Shown in pieces: positions 33,549 through 42,428 of a stretch of 64,000 nucleotides of DNA; within the stretch, counting starts at the first letter, position 1, and each line of letters opens with the position of its first letter. The DNA comes from JAJNBA01 sp963842295 (GTDB lineage Bacteria > Actinomycetota > UBA4738 > HRBIN12). The stretch spans positions 62,001 to 126,000 of the forward strand of contig CAWJFY010000006.1 of the NCBI GenBank assembly GCA_963842295.1, read 5' to 3'. A program made the position numbers and the translations under genes. The notes below the pieces were generated by a model. The model searched no databases and was not told the origin of the DNA. It saw only the letters and a program-made list of their open reading frames with translations.

Positions 33549-34406
33549 TTACGTCAGCCTCCTCGTGCGAGACTCGATGAAGCCCACCAACGCCACCACG
33601 ACGAGCGAGAGCACCGTCAGGAAGATCGCCATCGCCGCAGCGAACGGCACGTTCGCGTTCGCGGACGCTTGATCGGCGATGAAGACGGAGAGCGTCCAGT
33701 GCTCGGGGCGGCCCAGGAAGAACGCGATGATGTAGCTACCGAGGGTGAAGACGAACACGAGCAGGAAGCCCGCGACGATGATCGGACGGGCGATCGGGAC
33801 GACGACGGTCCAGAAGGTCCGCCACGGCGACGCCCCAAGGGTCTGCGCCGCCTCGGTGATCTCGGGGTCCAACCGGGTGAGCTGCGGATAGAGCGTGAGG
33901 ACGCAATAGGGGAAGGCGATGTAACAGAGGCCGAGCAGCACGGCGGCGAAGCTCGGCTGGTACGCCGCGGCCTCGTCCATCAGCCCCAGCCAGACGAGGA
34001 TGTTCGACACCCCCGACGCCCGTCCGAGCAGGATGTACCACGAGAACGCGACGATCACTTCGGAGAGGCTGAGCGCGGAGAGCACGACGATCAGCAGCGC
34101 GACGTGCGGGCGTCGTCGCATCCGTGTGAGGAAATACGTGAAAGGGAATGCCACCGCGATGCACACGAGACCGGCGAGGAGGCAGATCCCGATCGAGAAG
34201 AGGGCCCTCTCGAGGAACACCGGTTGGAAGAGGCGCTGCCAGTTCGCGAGCTCGAACGCCGGCTCATAGAAGGCGCCCTCGATCCGGTGGTAGAAGCTCG
34301 TCGCGACCATGATCCCGAAGGGGATCAGGAAGAAGATCACGAGCATCCCCACGGGGAACGCGAGAACCCCGTAGGTCCTGGTCGAGGGTCGCTCCTTCTC
34401 GCTCAC
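33549..34406 (-). CDS. potB: ABC transporter permease, PotB-like
   Basis: 285 residues. N-terminal helix YGVLAFPVGMLVIFFLIPFG and coupling loop EITEAAQTLGASPWRTFWTVVVPIARP. GTG 34406 overlaps the ATPase stop (GTGA). Middle gene of the operon, in the order potD-potA-potB-potC. Confidence 0.83.
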   Translation of the reverse strand: MSEKERPSTRTYGVLAFPVGMLVIFFLIPFGIMVATSFYHRIEGAFYEPAFELANWQRLFQPVFLERALFSIGICLLAGLVCIAVAFPFTYFLTRMRRRPHVALLIVVLSALSLSEVIVAFSWYILLGRASGVSNILVWLGLMDEAAAYQPSFAAVLLGLCYIAFPYCVLTLYPQLTRLDPEITEAAQTLGASPWRTFWTVVVPIARPIIVAGFLLVFVFTLGSYIIAFFLGRPEHWTLSVFIADQASANANVPFAAAMAIFLTVLSLVVVALVGFIESRTRRLT

Positions 34407-35466
34407 GACACCACGACCACGCACGCCTCGGCAGGGAACCGGACCGCCACCTTCGCGCCCTGCTGGACGGGCACCCAATCTCGAGGAGAGCCCGCGACGA
34501 TCACATGCTCCTCCATGCCGCAGTCGACGAAGCACTCGAAGAGCTCGCCCAGATCCCGGACGAACACGACGGTGCCGGGGAGCACGTTCCGCTCCTCCAC
34601 GCCCTCCACGACCAGCTGCGCGGCCTCCGGCCGCACCGAGATCTCCACGTCGCCGGCGCGGTCTGCGTCGCCCGCGATGTCGAACGGGCGGCCGGCGACC
34701 GTGACGGAGCCGTCGCCGGACGCCGCACCCCGTAGGAGGTTCGTGCGCCCGATGAAGCCCGCGACGAAGGGGGAGCCGGGCCGTCGGTAGACGTCCAGAG
34801 GCGGGCCGACCTGCTCGATGCGACCCTCCTTCATCACGACGACGAGATCGGACATGGTCATCGCCTCTCGCTGGTCGTGGGTGACGATGATCGTGGTGAT
34901 CCCCAGCTGTTGCTGCAGCAGCCGGAGCTCGACCTGGAGTTGTTCGCGGAGGTTCGCATCCAGCGCGGACAGGGGCTCGTCCAGCAGGAAGAGCCGCGGC
35001 TCCAACGCCAGCGCGCGGGCGGTCGCCACCCGCTGGCGCTGCCCCCCGAGAGCTGCTGGATGCGCCGGTCGGCCATCCCCGCCAGCGAGACGAGTTCCAG
35101 CAGCTCGTCCACACGTGAGGCGATCCGATCCTTCGGCGCCCCTCGGATCCGCAGGCCGTAGCCCACGTTGCCGGCCACGTTCAGGTGCGGGAACAGCGCC
35201 AGGCTCTGGAAGACCATGCCGATGTCACGCGTGTACGCCGGCCGGTCGGTCATGTCCTCGTCGTCGAGGAAGATGCGCCCCTCGGTCGGACGTTCCAACC
35301 CGGCGATCATCCGCAGCATCGTGGTCTTGCCGCACCCGGAGGGCCCGAGGAACGAGATGAGCTTTCCCGGCGGCAGCTGGAGGTCCACGCCGTCCACGGC
35401 CGTCACCTCGTCGAAGCGCTTCACCAGCCCTTCGAGCCTCAGGCCACCTCGTACGTCTCCGTCCAC
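34403..35466 (-). pseudogene. potA: PotA-like ABC ATPase, frame broken inside the LSGGQ signature
   Basis: The first part (35466 to about 35047) has Walker A LGPSGCGKTT and Q-loop VFQSLALFPH, and reads to QQLSGG. The rest is in another frame: RVATARAL is reached from the missing QRQ, then Walker B LFLLDEPLSALD, switch His VTHDQREAM, and a TOBE-type C-terminal domain (34403-34800). One missing base in the run C6 at 35042-35047 (G6 in the coding strand) explains everything: with one more G the frame reads LSGGQRQRVATARAL. The operon would be non-functional if this were real. All flanking genes are intact, so a homopolymer error is the simpler reading. Confidence 0.85.
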
Positions 35467-35479
35467 CGGCAGTCGCGCG

Positions 35480-36664
35480 TTACGTGAGGATCAGCTCGGT
35501 CCAGTTCTGGTCGATCCAATCCTCCCACTTGTCGTAGATCTCGTACTTCGGTCGGAGAGCTGTCTCCGGGCCGGGCCCGGCAACGGCCTCGTACTCCTCA
35601 TCGCTCATCGTGAGCGTCTCCCGCTTCGTCGACGGGATCGTGCCGAGCGTGAGGGCGAGCTCTTGCTGCACCTCCGGCCGGCACATGTAGTCGATGAAGG
35701 TGACGCAGGCGGCGAGGTTCTCGGTCGTCTTCGAGATCGACCAGAACCCCGAGTCGAGGATCGCGCCCTCCTTCGGGAAGACGCTCCGGAGCGGGGCGCC
35801 GCCTCCGGCCTCCGACGCCGCGAACAGTGTGATGTCGTGGTAGAACTGCCCGAGCGACACCTCGCCTTCGTTGTACGCGGGCTGTGCCTGTGCCTCGTCG
35901 CGGAACCAGAGCTTCACGTTCGGCTTGACCTCCTGCAGCTTGCGCATCACCTCGAGGACCCCGTCCTGCGTCTCGAGGATCTCGTAGCCGTCGAAGTGCG
36001 TCTCCGCGGTGATCTCGAGCAGGAACGAGTTGGCGGCGTTCCGGAGCAACGCCAGCTCGTTCTCCCACTGCGGATCCCAGAACGCCGTCCAGGTGTCCGG
36101 GCTCTCCTTCACTCGGTCGGTGTTGGAGACCAGCGTGATGTACCAGGAGAGGCCGCCCACCCCGGTGACGTTGCCGTCCTCGTCGGTCCGGACGTAGCCC
36201 TCCTCGAGGTTGTCCGACGTCGGGATGTCCGAGGTCGAGTACTTCGTGAGGATGTCCCCGTTGATCGCTCTTTGGAGGCCGACGCCCGAGAGCATCGAGA
36301 CGTCGGCGGGGGGCGCCCCGCCGGCTGAGATCGCCTGCTGCAGTTGCACGACCCAGACCTCCGACGTCGGCTGCGAGACCGATTCGACCTCGACATCGAA
36401 CTCCTCCGTGAAGGCCGGGTACATCTTCCGGAAGTTCTCCTCGAAGAATCCGCCGTAGGTGCCGACCTTGATCGTCGAGCCGGCGATGCTCGAGGTGTCG
36501 ATCGCCGTGGGCTCCGTGCCGCCGGACGGCGGCGCCGGCGCATCGGGCGCGCACGCGGCGAGGATCGCCGGCATGCCGATCGCGGCCCCCGCGAGGATCC
36601 CTCCCCGTTTCAGGAGGTCGCGTCTGCTGAGTCGTCCTTCGATGAGCACCCGATCGATGTCCAC
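35480..36664 (-). CDS. potD: ABC transporter solute-binding protein, PotD-like, with Tat-type lipoprotein signal
   Basis: 394 residues. The N-terminus has a twin-arginine motif RRDLLKRGG followed by a hydrophobic stretch and a lipobox ILAAC, so it is probably Tat-exported and lipid-anchored. The mature domain resembles spermidine/putrescine-binding proteins (KVGTYGGFFEENFRKMYPAF, GQFYHDITLFA, FIDYMCRPEVQQELA). GTG 36664 is chosen because it puts the RR motif at about residue 14. First gene of the operon. Confidence 0.83.
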   Translation of the reverse strand: MDIDRVLIEGRLSRRDLLKRGGILAGAAIGMPAILAACAPDAPAPPSGGTEPTAIDTSSIAGSTIKVGTYGGFFEENFRKMYPAFTEEFDVEVESVSQPTSEVWVVQLQQAISAGGAPPADVSMLSGVGLQRAINGDILTKYSTSDIPTSDNLEEGYVRTDEDGNVTGVGGLSWYITLVSNTDRVKESPDTWTAFWDPQWENELALLRNAANSFLLEITAETHFDGYEILETQDGVLEVMRKLQEVKPNVKLWFRDEAQAQPAYNEGEVSLGQFYHDITLFAASEAGGGAPLRSVFPKEGAILDSGFWSISKTTENLAACVTFIDYMCRPEVQQELALTLGTIPSTKRETLTMSDEEYEAVAGPGPETALRPKYEIYDKWEDWIDQNWTELILT

Positions 36665-36713
36665 GAACCCACGCCCCTCTCCGTCGTGCTCCGTCGTGCC
36701 GGTGGCACCTCGC

Positions 36714-36743
36714 AGGCTACCCGGCGTTCGAAACGGCGCGCAA
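36714..36743 (-). promoter_or_regulatory. Predicted promoter of the polyamine-type ABC operon
   Basis: On the minus strand TTGCGC (36743-36738), 18-nt spacer, TAGCCT (36719-36714), about 50 nt before GTG 36664. Confidence 0.4.
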
Positions 36744-36754
36744 GTCAGTGACTC

Positions 36755-36774
36755 GTGGCGCAGTTTGTGGCGCA
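36755..36774. promoter_or_regulatory. Direct repeat GTGGCGCA-GTTT-GTGGCGCA upstream of the ABC operon promoter
   Basis: Two exact 8-bp copies with a 12-nt period (36755-36762 and 36767-36774), directly upstream of the -35 box. A one-turn-spaced direct repeat at this place suits an activator. Confidence 0.4.
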
Positions 36775-36796
36775 ACGCGACCCGCGCCGACCGGAT

Positions 36797-37555
36797 TCAC
36801 CTCGCGAGGCTGTCGACGAACCCGAGCACCCGGGCCCATGCGTCGCGGCACGCGTCAGCGTGCTCCGTCATCTTCCGGTCGAAGAAGGAATGCGGGGCGT
36901 CCGGATACACGACGATCCGGTGCTCGATCCCCGCCGCGTCGAGGGCGCGATCGTACGCCTCGACATCGGCAGTCGGGATCCCACGGTCGGCCCCTCCGTA
37001 AAGACCCAGCACCGGCGCGCGGACCAGGCCGGCCTGCGCCTCGGCGAGCGGCGAGAGCTCGCCCTCCTCCGCTCGCGTGGGAGGTCCGTAGAAGGCGATG
37101 CTGCCGTCGATGCCTTCCTGCGAGGCCTGCATCAGCGAGGCCCGCCCGCCGAAGCAGAACCCCATCGAGATCACGCGAGTCGCGCCGTCCCCCCGCAGTG
37201 TCTCGGCCGCCGCCCGGACGTCCGCTCGGATCCCGTCGTCCTGCGCGGCAGCCCGGTGCGGCGCGTAGTCGAAGTCGTCCCCGCGATGCTCCGCGTCCGC
37301 GGTGCGCCCATAGGGGTCGATCGCGACCGCGTGGACCCCAGCGTTCGCGGTGTGCTCGGCGAGTCGCTCGTAGTACCGGTGGAGGCCCCTGACGTCCGGG
37401 ATGATCACGACGCTCGCGGCGGCCGGCTCGCGTGTGCGTGCGACCGTGGCCGCGAAGCGGTTCCCGTCGTCGGCGACGATGACCGTGCGCTCCGACCCCC
37501 CGAGCATCCCGGTCCGGGCCGGATCGGGGGGCAGTGCATCGGTGTCGAAGCACAT
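36797..37555 (-). CDS. Dienelactone hydrolase family protein
   Basis: 252 residues, alpha/beta hydrolase with Cys nucleophile in SMGFCFGGRASL, Asp in GLYGGADRGIP and His in YPDAPHSFFD, which is the DLH triad. ATG 37555 lies 2 nt after the phosphoglycerate mutase stop, so they form one transcript. Typical substrates are dienelactones or related esters of aromatic degradation; here unknown. Confidence 0.85.
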   Translation of the reverse strand: MCFDTDALPPDPARTGMLGGSERTVIVADDGNRFAATVARTREPAAASVVIIPDVRGLHRYYERLAEHTANAGVHAVAIDPYGRTADAEHRGDDFDYAPHRAAAQDDGIRADVRAAAETLRGDGATRVISMGFCFGGRASLMQASQEGIDGSIAFYGPPTRAEEGELSPLAEAQAGLVRAPVLGLYGGADRGIPTADVEAYDRALDAAGIEHRIVVYPDAPHSFFDRKMTEHADACRDAWARVLGFVDSLAR

Positions 37556-37557
37556 CG

Positions 37558-38741
37558 TCAGGCTCCGTACTTCGCGAGACGGCCCGCGTTCGCCATCAGG
37601 ATCGGCAGGAGCTCCATCGAGGGGCGGATGCCGAGGCCGCCCATGCGGCACCAGCGCTCGCCGAAGCGGTCGGTGTCGTCCCGCCCGCAGCGGGGGCCGT
37701 GCACGACGACCGGCACCGGGTGCCAGGAGTGCGCGGCCATCTGCGAGGGCGTGGCATGATCGCCGGTCACCGCGATCACGCCCGGCTCGAGGGCGGCGAT
37801 CAGGTCGGGGATCGCCTCGTCCACGCGTTCGATCGCCGCGATCTTCGCGGCACGGTCCCCGTCCTCACCCGCGGCGTCGGCGTCCTTGATGTGGACGAAG
37901 AAGAGTCCGCGTCCTCCCGATGCTTCTCTAGGAGGCGAACCTGATCCGTGAGGTCGGACGGCGGCCCGAGGACGTCGAAGCCCAGAAGCTCCGCGATCCC
38001 CCGGTACATCGGATAGACCGCGATCGCGGCGGCGCGGAGGCCCGTGCGGTCCCCGAACCGCGGGAGCTCCCGGTGGGTGTCGAAGCCCCGCAGCAGCAGG
38101 CCGTTGGCCGCGGCCTCCCCGGACAGCACCCGTTGCATCTCGCCCAGCTTGGCGGCGACGAGCTCCGCGGTCGGCTCCGCCGCCGGATCGAGCGGTTCGG
38201 CCTCCAACGGGGGGACCCCGGTCGTCTGCGGGTCGGTGTCGCCGATCCGTGGATCCAGCCCGTCTCCCCGGAAGACCACCAGGAGTCGGTGCCCCTTCTC
38301 GTGATGGAACTCCACGCCGTGGACGGCGGACGACAACCTCGCCACCACACGGCGAGCCTCCTCGTCGGAGATCCGGCCGGCCCGCCTGTCGACGACGTTG
38401 CCCGCCGCGTCCAGTGTGCAGAGGTTCCCACGGGCCGCCACGTCACCCGGCCGGAGCTCGACGCCGAGGCCGGCAGCGCTCAGCGTCCCGCGTCCCAACA
38501 CGAACTCGACCGGGTCGTACCCGAACAACGCGAGGTGACCCGGGCCGGAGCCCGGCGTGATCCCTGCGCCGACCGGCTCCAGGAGCCCGGTGACCCCTCC
38601 CTCGGCGAGTCGGTCGAGGTTCGGGGTCGCCGCCTCTTCGAGCTCGGTGCCGTGCACTGTGTCGGCCGATCCGCCGAGACCGTCGACCACGACCAGGAGG
38701 ATCCGCGACCCGGTTCCGGTGGCGAGCGAGGCGAGATCCAT
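37558..38741 (-). pseudogene. apgM: 2,3-bisphosphoglycerate-independent phosphoglycerate mutase (archaeal type), split over two frames
   Basis: The N-terminal part (ATG 38741 to about 37905) has LLVVVDGLGG, ATPNLDRLAEGGVTG, GSGPGHLALFGYDP and GNLCTLDAAGNVVDRRAGRI. The C-terminal part, in another frame, has AVTGDHATPSQMAAHSWHPVPV. At about 37899-37906 the frame changes: FFVHIKDADAAGED is only readable one frame over, as if one base were missing in the GAAGAAGAGTCC stretch. Interconverts 3- and 2-phosphoglycerate. A leaderless -10 (TAGCAT, 38753-38748) ends 6 nt before the ATG. Likely assembly error, since glycolysis needs a mutase unless another is encoded elsewhere. Confidence 0.82.
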
Positions 38742-38747
38742 CGGGCG

Positions 38748-38753
38748 ATGCTA
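38748..38753 (-). promoter_or_regulatory. -10 box of the apgM transcript, overlapping the stop codon of the upstream gene
   Basis: TAGCAT (read 38753 to 38748) shares its TAG with the stop of the acyltransferase gene and ends 6 nt before ATG 38741: a leaderless promoter embedded in a stop codon. Confidence 0.5.
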
Positions 38754-40010
38754 CCCCTGGCCGGCCTCCCCTTGGCTCGCGAGACGCCCTGCGGGCGCGG
38801 ATGGCCTCCACCCCCGCTCGAAGCGCCCGAAGACCCCGATCAGCCCGAGCAGGACCGCACCCGATGCCAGGAACCACAGGGGTCGCTCGAGCCACCACCG
38901 GGCCGTGGAGTCCTGCTCACGTCCGAACCCGAGCGGCCACAAGGCGAGGAGAGCCAGGAGGAACGCCGTCATGTGCCAGAGGAACAGCGTCATGATCCTC
39001 GCGTTCACGACGATCGTGAACCGCCAGGGCCGCTCGCGCTGCAGCCATCGGTCGAGCCTGGGCTTGAGCAACATCACCGCCCCGATGGTCCAGACGCCCC
39101 CCAGGAGGAAGCACACGGTCGGCGGATAGGCATTCGAAACGGCCTCCACGTCGGTTCCCAGCAGGCTCTTCGGATAGTGACCGATCCCGGGGAACCAGTC
39201 GAAGCGAGCTTCGCCGAACAGCCGGAAGAACCACGGTGTGGTCAGCACGACGAGACCGGCAAGCCCGCCCACGACCATCGCCCAGAACCGACGACGAGGC
39301 CACGTCGCGAAGGTCCCGTCCGCGTACGCATGACCGAGCTGGTGCGGGAACAGGAGGACGAACGCCACGTTCAGCCAGCGCCAGCCCCACGCGCCAGTGG
39401 AGAACGCCACGAGGTCGACGACCGCCGCTCCGAGCGCCATCACGACCGGCACCCAGAGACCGAACCGGCGGTGGAGCCGGATCGTCACCGGTGCGATCAC
39501 CACGACCACCAGATAGACGCCGAGGAACCAGAGCGGCCCGAACGGGATCGTGGCCCCAGGCGGCTTCATCCCTCGAAGCAGGGTCGTGTCGCCCCAGAGC
39601 CGCGGTCCGGTCGGCGCACCCACGTCGGCCAGGTGGAGCACCACCTGCACGATGGCCCACAGGCTCAAGAACACGATCGAGGGCCGGAGGAGCCGCTCGA
39701 GCCGGCCACGGATGAACGTCCAGGTCGATTCCCCCTTGCGTCGCGCGGAGTCGTAGGCAACGAGGTTCGAGAAGCCGCCGACGAAGAAGAAGATCGGCAT
39801 CACCTGGAAGACCCAGGTGAAGAGCCAGAGACCCGGCGTCACACCGATCGCGCTCGTCGAGCGGATCACGCCGCCCTCCCAGTGGTTGATCGAGATGAAC
39901 CAGTGACCGCACACGACGGCCACGATCGAGGCCGCGCGCAGGAAGTCCATCGCGCGGTCTCGGGAGGCGGGCGTTGCGCGAACGAGCGTGTCGAGATCAG
40001 GGCTTGTCAC
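38751..40010 (-). CDS. Acyltransferase-3 family membrane protein
   Basis: 419 residues with about ten hydrophobic segments. The N-terminal RAMDFLRAASIVAVVCGHW matches the R/K-x10-H motif of O-acyltransferases, and FFFVGGFSN is the next conserved helix. Members add acetyl or other acyl groups to cell-envelope glycans or lipids. GTG 40010 is the best start (VTSPDLD); longer versions would run through unrelated sequence. It probably modifies a surface polymer; the target is not evident from its neighbours (PBP4 upstream, apgM downstream). Confidence 0.82.
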   Translation of the reverse strand: MTSPDLDTLVRATPASRDRAMDFLRAASIVAVVCGHWFISINHWEGGVIRSTSAIGVTPGLWLFTWVFQVMPIFFFVGGFSNLVAYDSARRKGESTWTFIRGRLERLLRPSIVFLSLWAIVQVVLHLADVGAPTGPRLWGDTTLLRGMKPPGATIPFGPLWFLGVYLVVVVIAPVTIRLHRRFGLWVPVVMALGAAVVDLVAFSTGAWGWRWLNVAFVLLFPHQLGHAYADGTFATWPRRRFWAMVVGGLAGLVVLTTPWFFRLFGEARFDWFPGIGHYPKSLLGTDVEAVSNAYPPTVCFLLGGVWTIGAVMLLKPRLDRWLQRERPWRFTIVVNARIMTLFLWHMTAFLLALLALWPLGFGREQDSTARWWLERPLWFLASGAVLLGLIGVFGRFERGWRPSAPAGRLASQGEAGQG

Positions 40011-40051
40011 GACACCTGGAGCATGGACCTCTTCCGCGGTCGGGGGAAGCG

Positions 40052-41257
40052 TTACGGCGCTCCGAGTGACGCACGGTTCGCGACGATCCGGACGATGCGG
40101 TCCTCGATCGCGACGGCCTGGGACTTCGACATCCCACGGGACATGATCGAGAACTCCCCCCAGGCGTTCTCTCTCGCCAGCCACACCCAGCCCGAGAGCG
40201 ACGAGATGTCGATCAGCGTGCCGGTCTTCGCTCGCAGTTTCACACCGACCAGGCGTCCCTCGAGCGTCCCCTGACCACCGGTCGGGAGACCGGCGCGGAG
40301 GGACGTCTCCCACGGACGGGTCTCCGCGAACCAGAGCAGCTCCACGAGATCCTGCGTGCGGATCCGGTTCCCATAGGAGAGGCCGGAGGAGTCGTGGGCG
40401 ACGACGCTCGCGCCGTGCGCTCGGGCGAAGCGCGCGATCGCTTGCGCGCCCTTCGCGATCGACCCTGCGCCGCCGATGACGAGGCCTCCGAGCCATTTGC
40501 CGAGCACCTCCGCGTGGAAGTTCCTGGAACGGCGATTCATCCGCGAGATCAGGGCCCCGAGGGGATCGGACGCCATGGTCGCGATGCGGCGGAGTCGCCT
40601 TGGCGGCGCGCCCGAGCCTGCGTCCATGGTGACGCCGATACCGAGGGCTCGGAGCCGCTTGGTGAGGGAACGCGCCGCTCGTCGCTCGGGATCTCGGATG
40701 TGCACGCTGCGGGCATCCTGGTTCCCCTCGAACGTGAGCGCGGTCGGCAACGGGATGTAGTCACGCGGGAAGTAGTCCTGCCACCCAGGGGCCCACCAGT
40801 CACGCTGGAAGCCCGTCGTTGCTCCCATCACTCGTCCGCGGATCTTGCGGATGCCGGCCCCGTCGACCGCCCGGGCGAGCGCCGCCATGGTGAGCCTGCC
40901 GACCTCCGGATCCCCGTGGCCGACGATCCACAGGTTCCCGCGGAGGACGCCGTTCGTCGTCGCACCCTTGGCGAACAGGCGCGTCCGGATCCGCGCGCCG
41001 ATCGGGGCCCGCTGCAACAGCGCCATGGAGAACACGAGCTTCTGGTTCGAAGCCGGCGTCATCCGATTCCACGTGTTGTGGCGATAGAGCCATGCACGGT
41101 CCAGGCCGATCGCGACGGAGATGTCGCGTCTACCGATGGCCCTCGCGACATCCTGTTTCCACGGCGGGGGCGCAGCGGCGACGGGTGATGCGGTCGCGAC
41201 GAGAACGATCACGAGGACGGCGACCGATGCACGAGCCGATGCGGGGAGAAGGGACAC
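40052..41257 (-). CDS. dacB: D-alanyl-D-alanine carboxypeptidase/endopeptidase, PBP4 (peptidase S13)
   Basis: 401 residues. A signal peptide (VLVIVLVATASPVAAA) precedes a penicillin-binding domain with SxxK (TPASNQK, Ser70), SxN (RRSRNFHAE) and KTG (AKTGTLIDIS). Trims or cleaves peptidoglycan peptides in the periplasmic space. GTG 41257 has TATCCT 6 nt upstream and no ribosome site, so it is leaderless although the C45 gene ends only 14 nt before it. Confidence 0.88.
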   Translation of the reverse strand: MSLLPASARASVAVLVIVLVATASPVAAAPPPWKQDVARAIGRRDISVAIGLDRAWLYRHNTWNRMTPASNQKLVFSMALLQRAPIGARIRTRLFAKGATTNGVLRGNLWIVGHGDPEVGRLTMAALARAVDGAGIRKIRGRVMGATTGFQRDWWAPGWQDYFPRDYIPLPTALTFEGNQDARSVHIRDPERRAARSLTKRLRALGIGVTMDAGSGAPPRRLRRIATMASDPLGALISRMNRRSRNFHAEVLGKWLGGLVIGGAGSIAKGAQAIARFARAHGASVVAHDSSGLSYGNRIRTQDLVELLWFAETRPWETSLRAGLPTGGQGTLEGRLVGVKLRAKTGTLIDISSLSGWVWLARENAWGEFSIMSRGMSKSQAVAIEDRIVRIVANRASLGAP

Positions 41258-41263
41258 GCGCGG

Positions 41264-41269
41264 AGGATA
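41264..41269 (-). promoter_or_regulatory. -10 box of a leaderless transcript (dacB)
   Basis: TATCCT read from 41269 to 41264, ending 6 nt before GTG 41257. Confidence 0.5.
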
Positions 41270-41271
41270 CG

Positions 41272-42354
41272 TCAGGCCGCGCGCGCGACGAGGGAGCCGA
41301 GTTCGAATCGTTCCGCCGCAGCGGTGCACGGAGGGCCGTCCGTGACCCAGAGTGCACCATCCGTGAGATCCATCGCCACCGTCGCGACGGTCTCGTTGGC
41401 GACGCCCGGTGCCTCGCCACCGTCGGCGTGGGCGCAGACCGGGGCCGAATGGTCACGCAGGAACTCGAGCAGGTCGTCGATCGAGCGCTGCCCGGCGGTG
41501 GTGACCCATGCCTCTGCCGTGGTCTGTCGCGCGAGGCTGGTGCTCGAGTCGTCGAACCGTTCGAGATCCTTGAAGCCGTCGTGCGACGGCCGCAGGAAGT
41601 GGTTGGCGTGGGCATGCCGCTCGCCGTCGGATCGGTGCACGTGCTCGCGACCCCCTGGCGCCGCCTCGAGGTTGGCCGCGCGACCGTCGCGGGACGCGAG
41701 CAGATAGTTCCCGGAGGACGCCCGGACCGGTGCGGTGACGGCGTCGACCGCCTCCTCGAATGAATCCGACGTGAGGATCCGGCGCAGGATCGCATGGAAC
41801 GGGACGCCAGGGTCGCCGCGATCGAGCGTCGAAGTGAGGGCGTTGGCGGCCAGACCGATGCCTCGCTGGTTCATCCCGCATTTCGCGAGCAGCCCCGCTT
41901 CGACGAGGCTCACGAACGGCGGGCCATCATGCGGAGCCTCCACGAGCAGCACGCACGTCGTCCGAGCGCCCGGGTGCCAGTCCCAGTTCTGCGCGAGCAG
42001 CACGTGGGCATCCTCGCTTTCCCCCGCAGGGGCACAGAGCGCGGTGCACTCTCGAGTCGCCATCCCGAACATCACCTCGGTGCGGACGTTCAGCGCCAGG
42101 ATGTCCTCGGCGTCCACACCGACGCCTTCGGCGATGCCCTCGATCTCGGGCAGGAGGCGGACGTCGTAGTCGTCGACCGGGCCGGCGAAGGCGCCGGCCC
42201 GATCGCGCACCGTGGGCCATCGCATGCCGGTGTGGTGGCGGAAGACCTGCTCGTAGAGCTCGAGCGAACGGTGCACGCGCTCGCGCGCCTGCTCCCCGTA
42301 CGCGCGCCCTCGTTCACGCGGTCCTCCCGACACGGCGACCAGCGGCCAGCTCAC
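41272..42354 (-). CDS. C45 family peptidase / acyl-CoA:6-APA acyltransferase-like Ntn hydrolase
   Basis: 360 residues. The N-terminal GGPRERGRAYGEQARERVHRS is typical of the family, and RECTALCAPAGES provides the Cys that becomes the N-terminal nucleophile after self-cleavage. QNWDWHPG follows, as in isopenicillin N acyltransferases. Function is likely hydrolysis or transfer of an amide-linked acyl group. GTG 42354 has TACCCT 7 nt upstream (42362-42367, minus strand), i.e. leaderless. It is divergent from the aminotransferase gene. Confidence 0.82.
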   Translation of the reverse strand: MSWPLVAVSGGPRERGRAYGEQARERVHRSLELYEQVFRHHTGMRWPTVRDRAGAFAGPVDDYDVRLLPEIEGIAEGVGVDAEDILALNVRTEVMFGMATRECTALCAPAGESEDAHVLLAQNWDWHPGARTTCVLLVEAPHDGPPFVSLVEAGLLAKCGMNQRGIGLAANALTSTLDRGDPGVPFHAILRRILTSDSFEEAVDAVTAPVRASSGNYLLASRDGRAANLEAAPGGREHVHRSDGERHAHANHFLRPSHDGFKDLERFDDSSTSLARQTTAEAWVTTAGQRSIDDLLEFLRDHSAPVCAHADGGEAPGVANETVATVAMDLTDGALWVTDGPPCTAAAERFELGSLVARAA

Positions 42355-42361
42355 GGCGAGC

Positions 42362-42367
42362 AGGGTA
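42362..42367 (-). promoter_or_regulatory. -10 box of a leaderless transcript (C45 peptidase gene)
   Basis: TACCCT read from 42367 to 42362, ending 7 nt before GTG 42354. Confidence 0.45.
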
Positions 42368-42428
42368 GTAGACTCCGCCTCTTTCCGGATGCGCCAACGG
42401 ACGCCGGAACGAACATCGGAGCCATCGC

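Noticed and set aside
32307..34790. A long plus-strand open frame (827 codons) across the permease genes
   Set aside because: It is Arg/Gly/Pro/Glu-rich without any domain, runs opposite real ABC permease genes, and is a product of high G+C codon structure. The same applies to long frames at 5029-7401 (minus), 38073-40274 (plus), 55363-57780 (plus) and 59911-61596 (minus).
35042..35047. Programmed ribosomal frameshift in potA
   Set aside because: No slippery heptamer with downstream stem is evident, and ABC ATPases are not known to use frameshifting in LSGGQ. A homopolymer indel is simpler, though phase variation is kept open.
33549..35114. A 521-residue fusion of the PotB permease with an N-terminal domain
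   Set aside because: The first 235 residues are an out-of-frame reading of the potA ATPase gene; the permease begins at GTG 34406.
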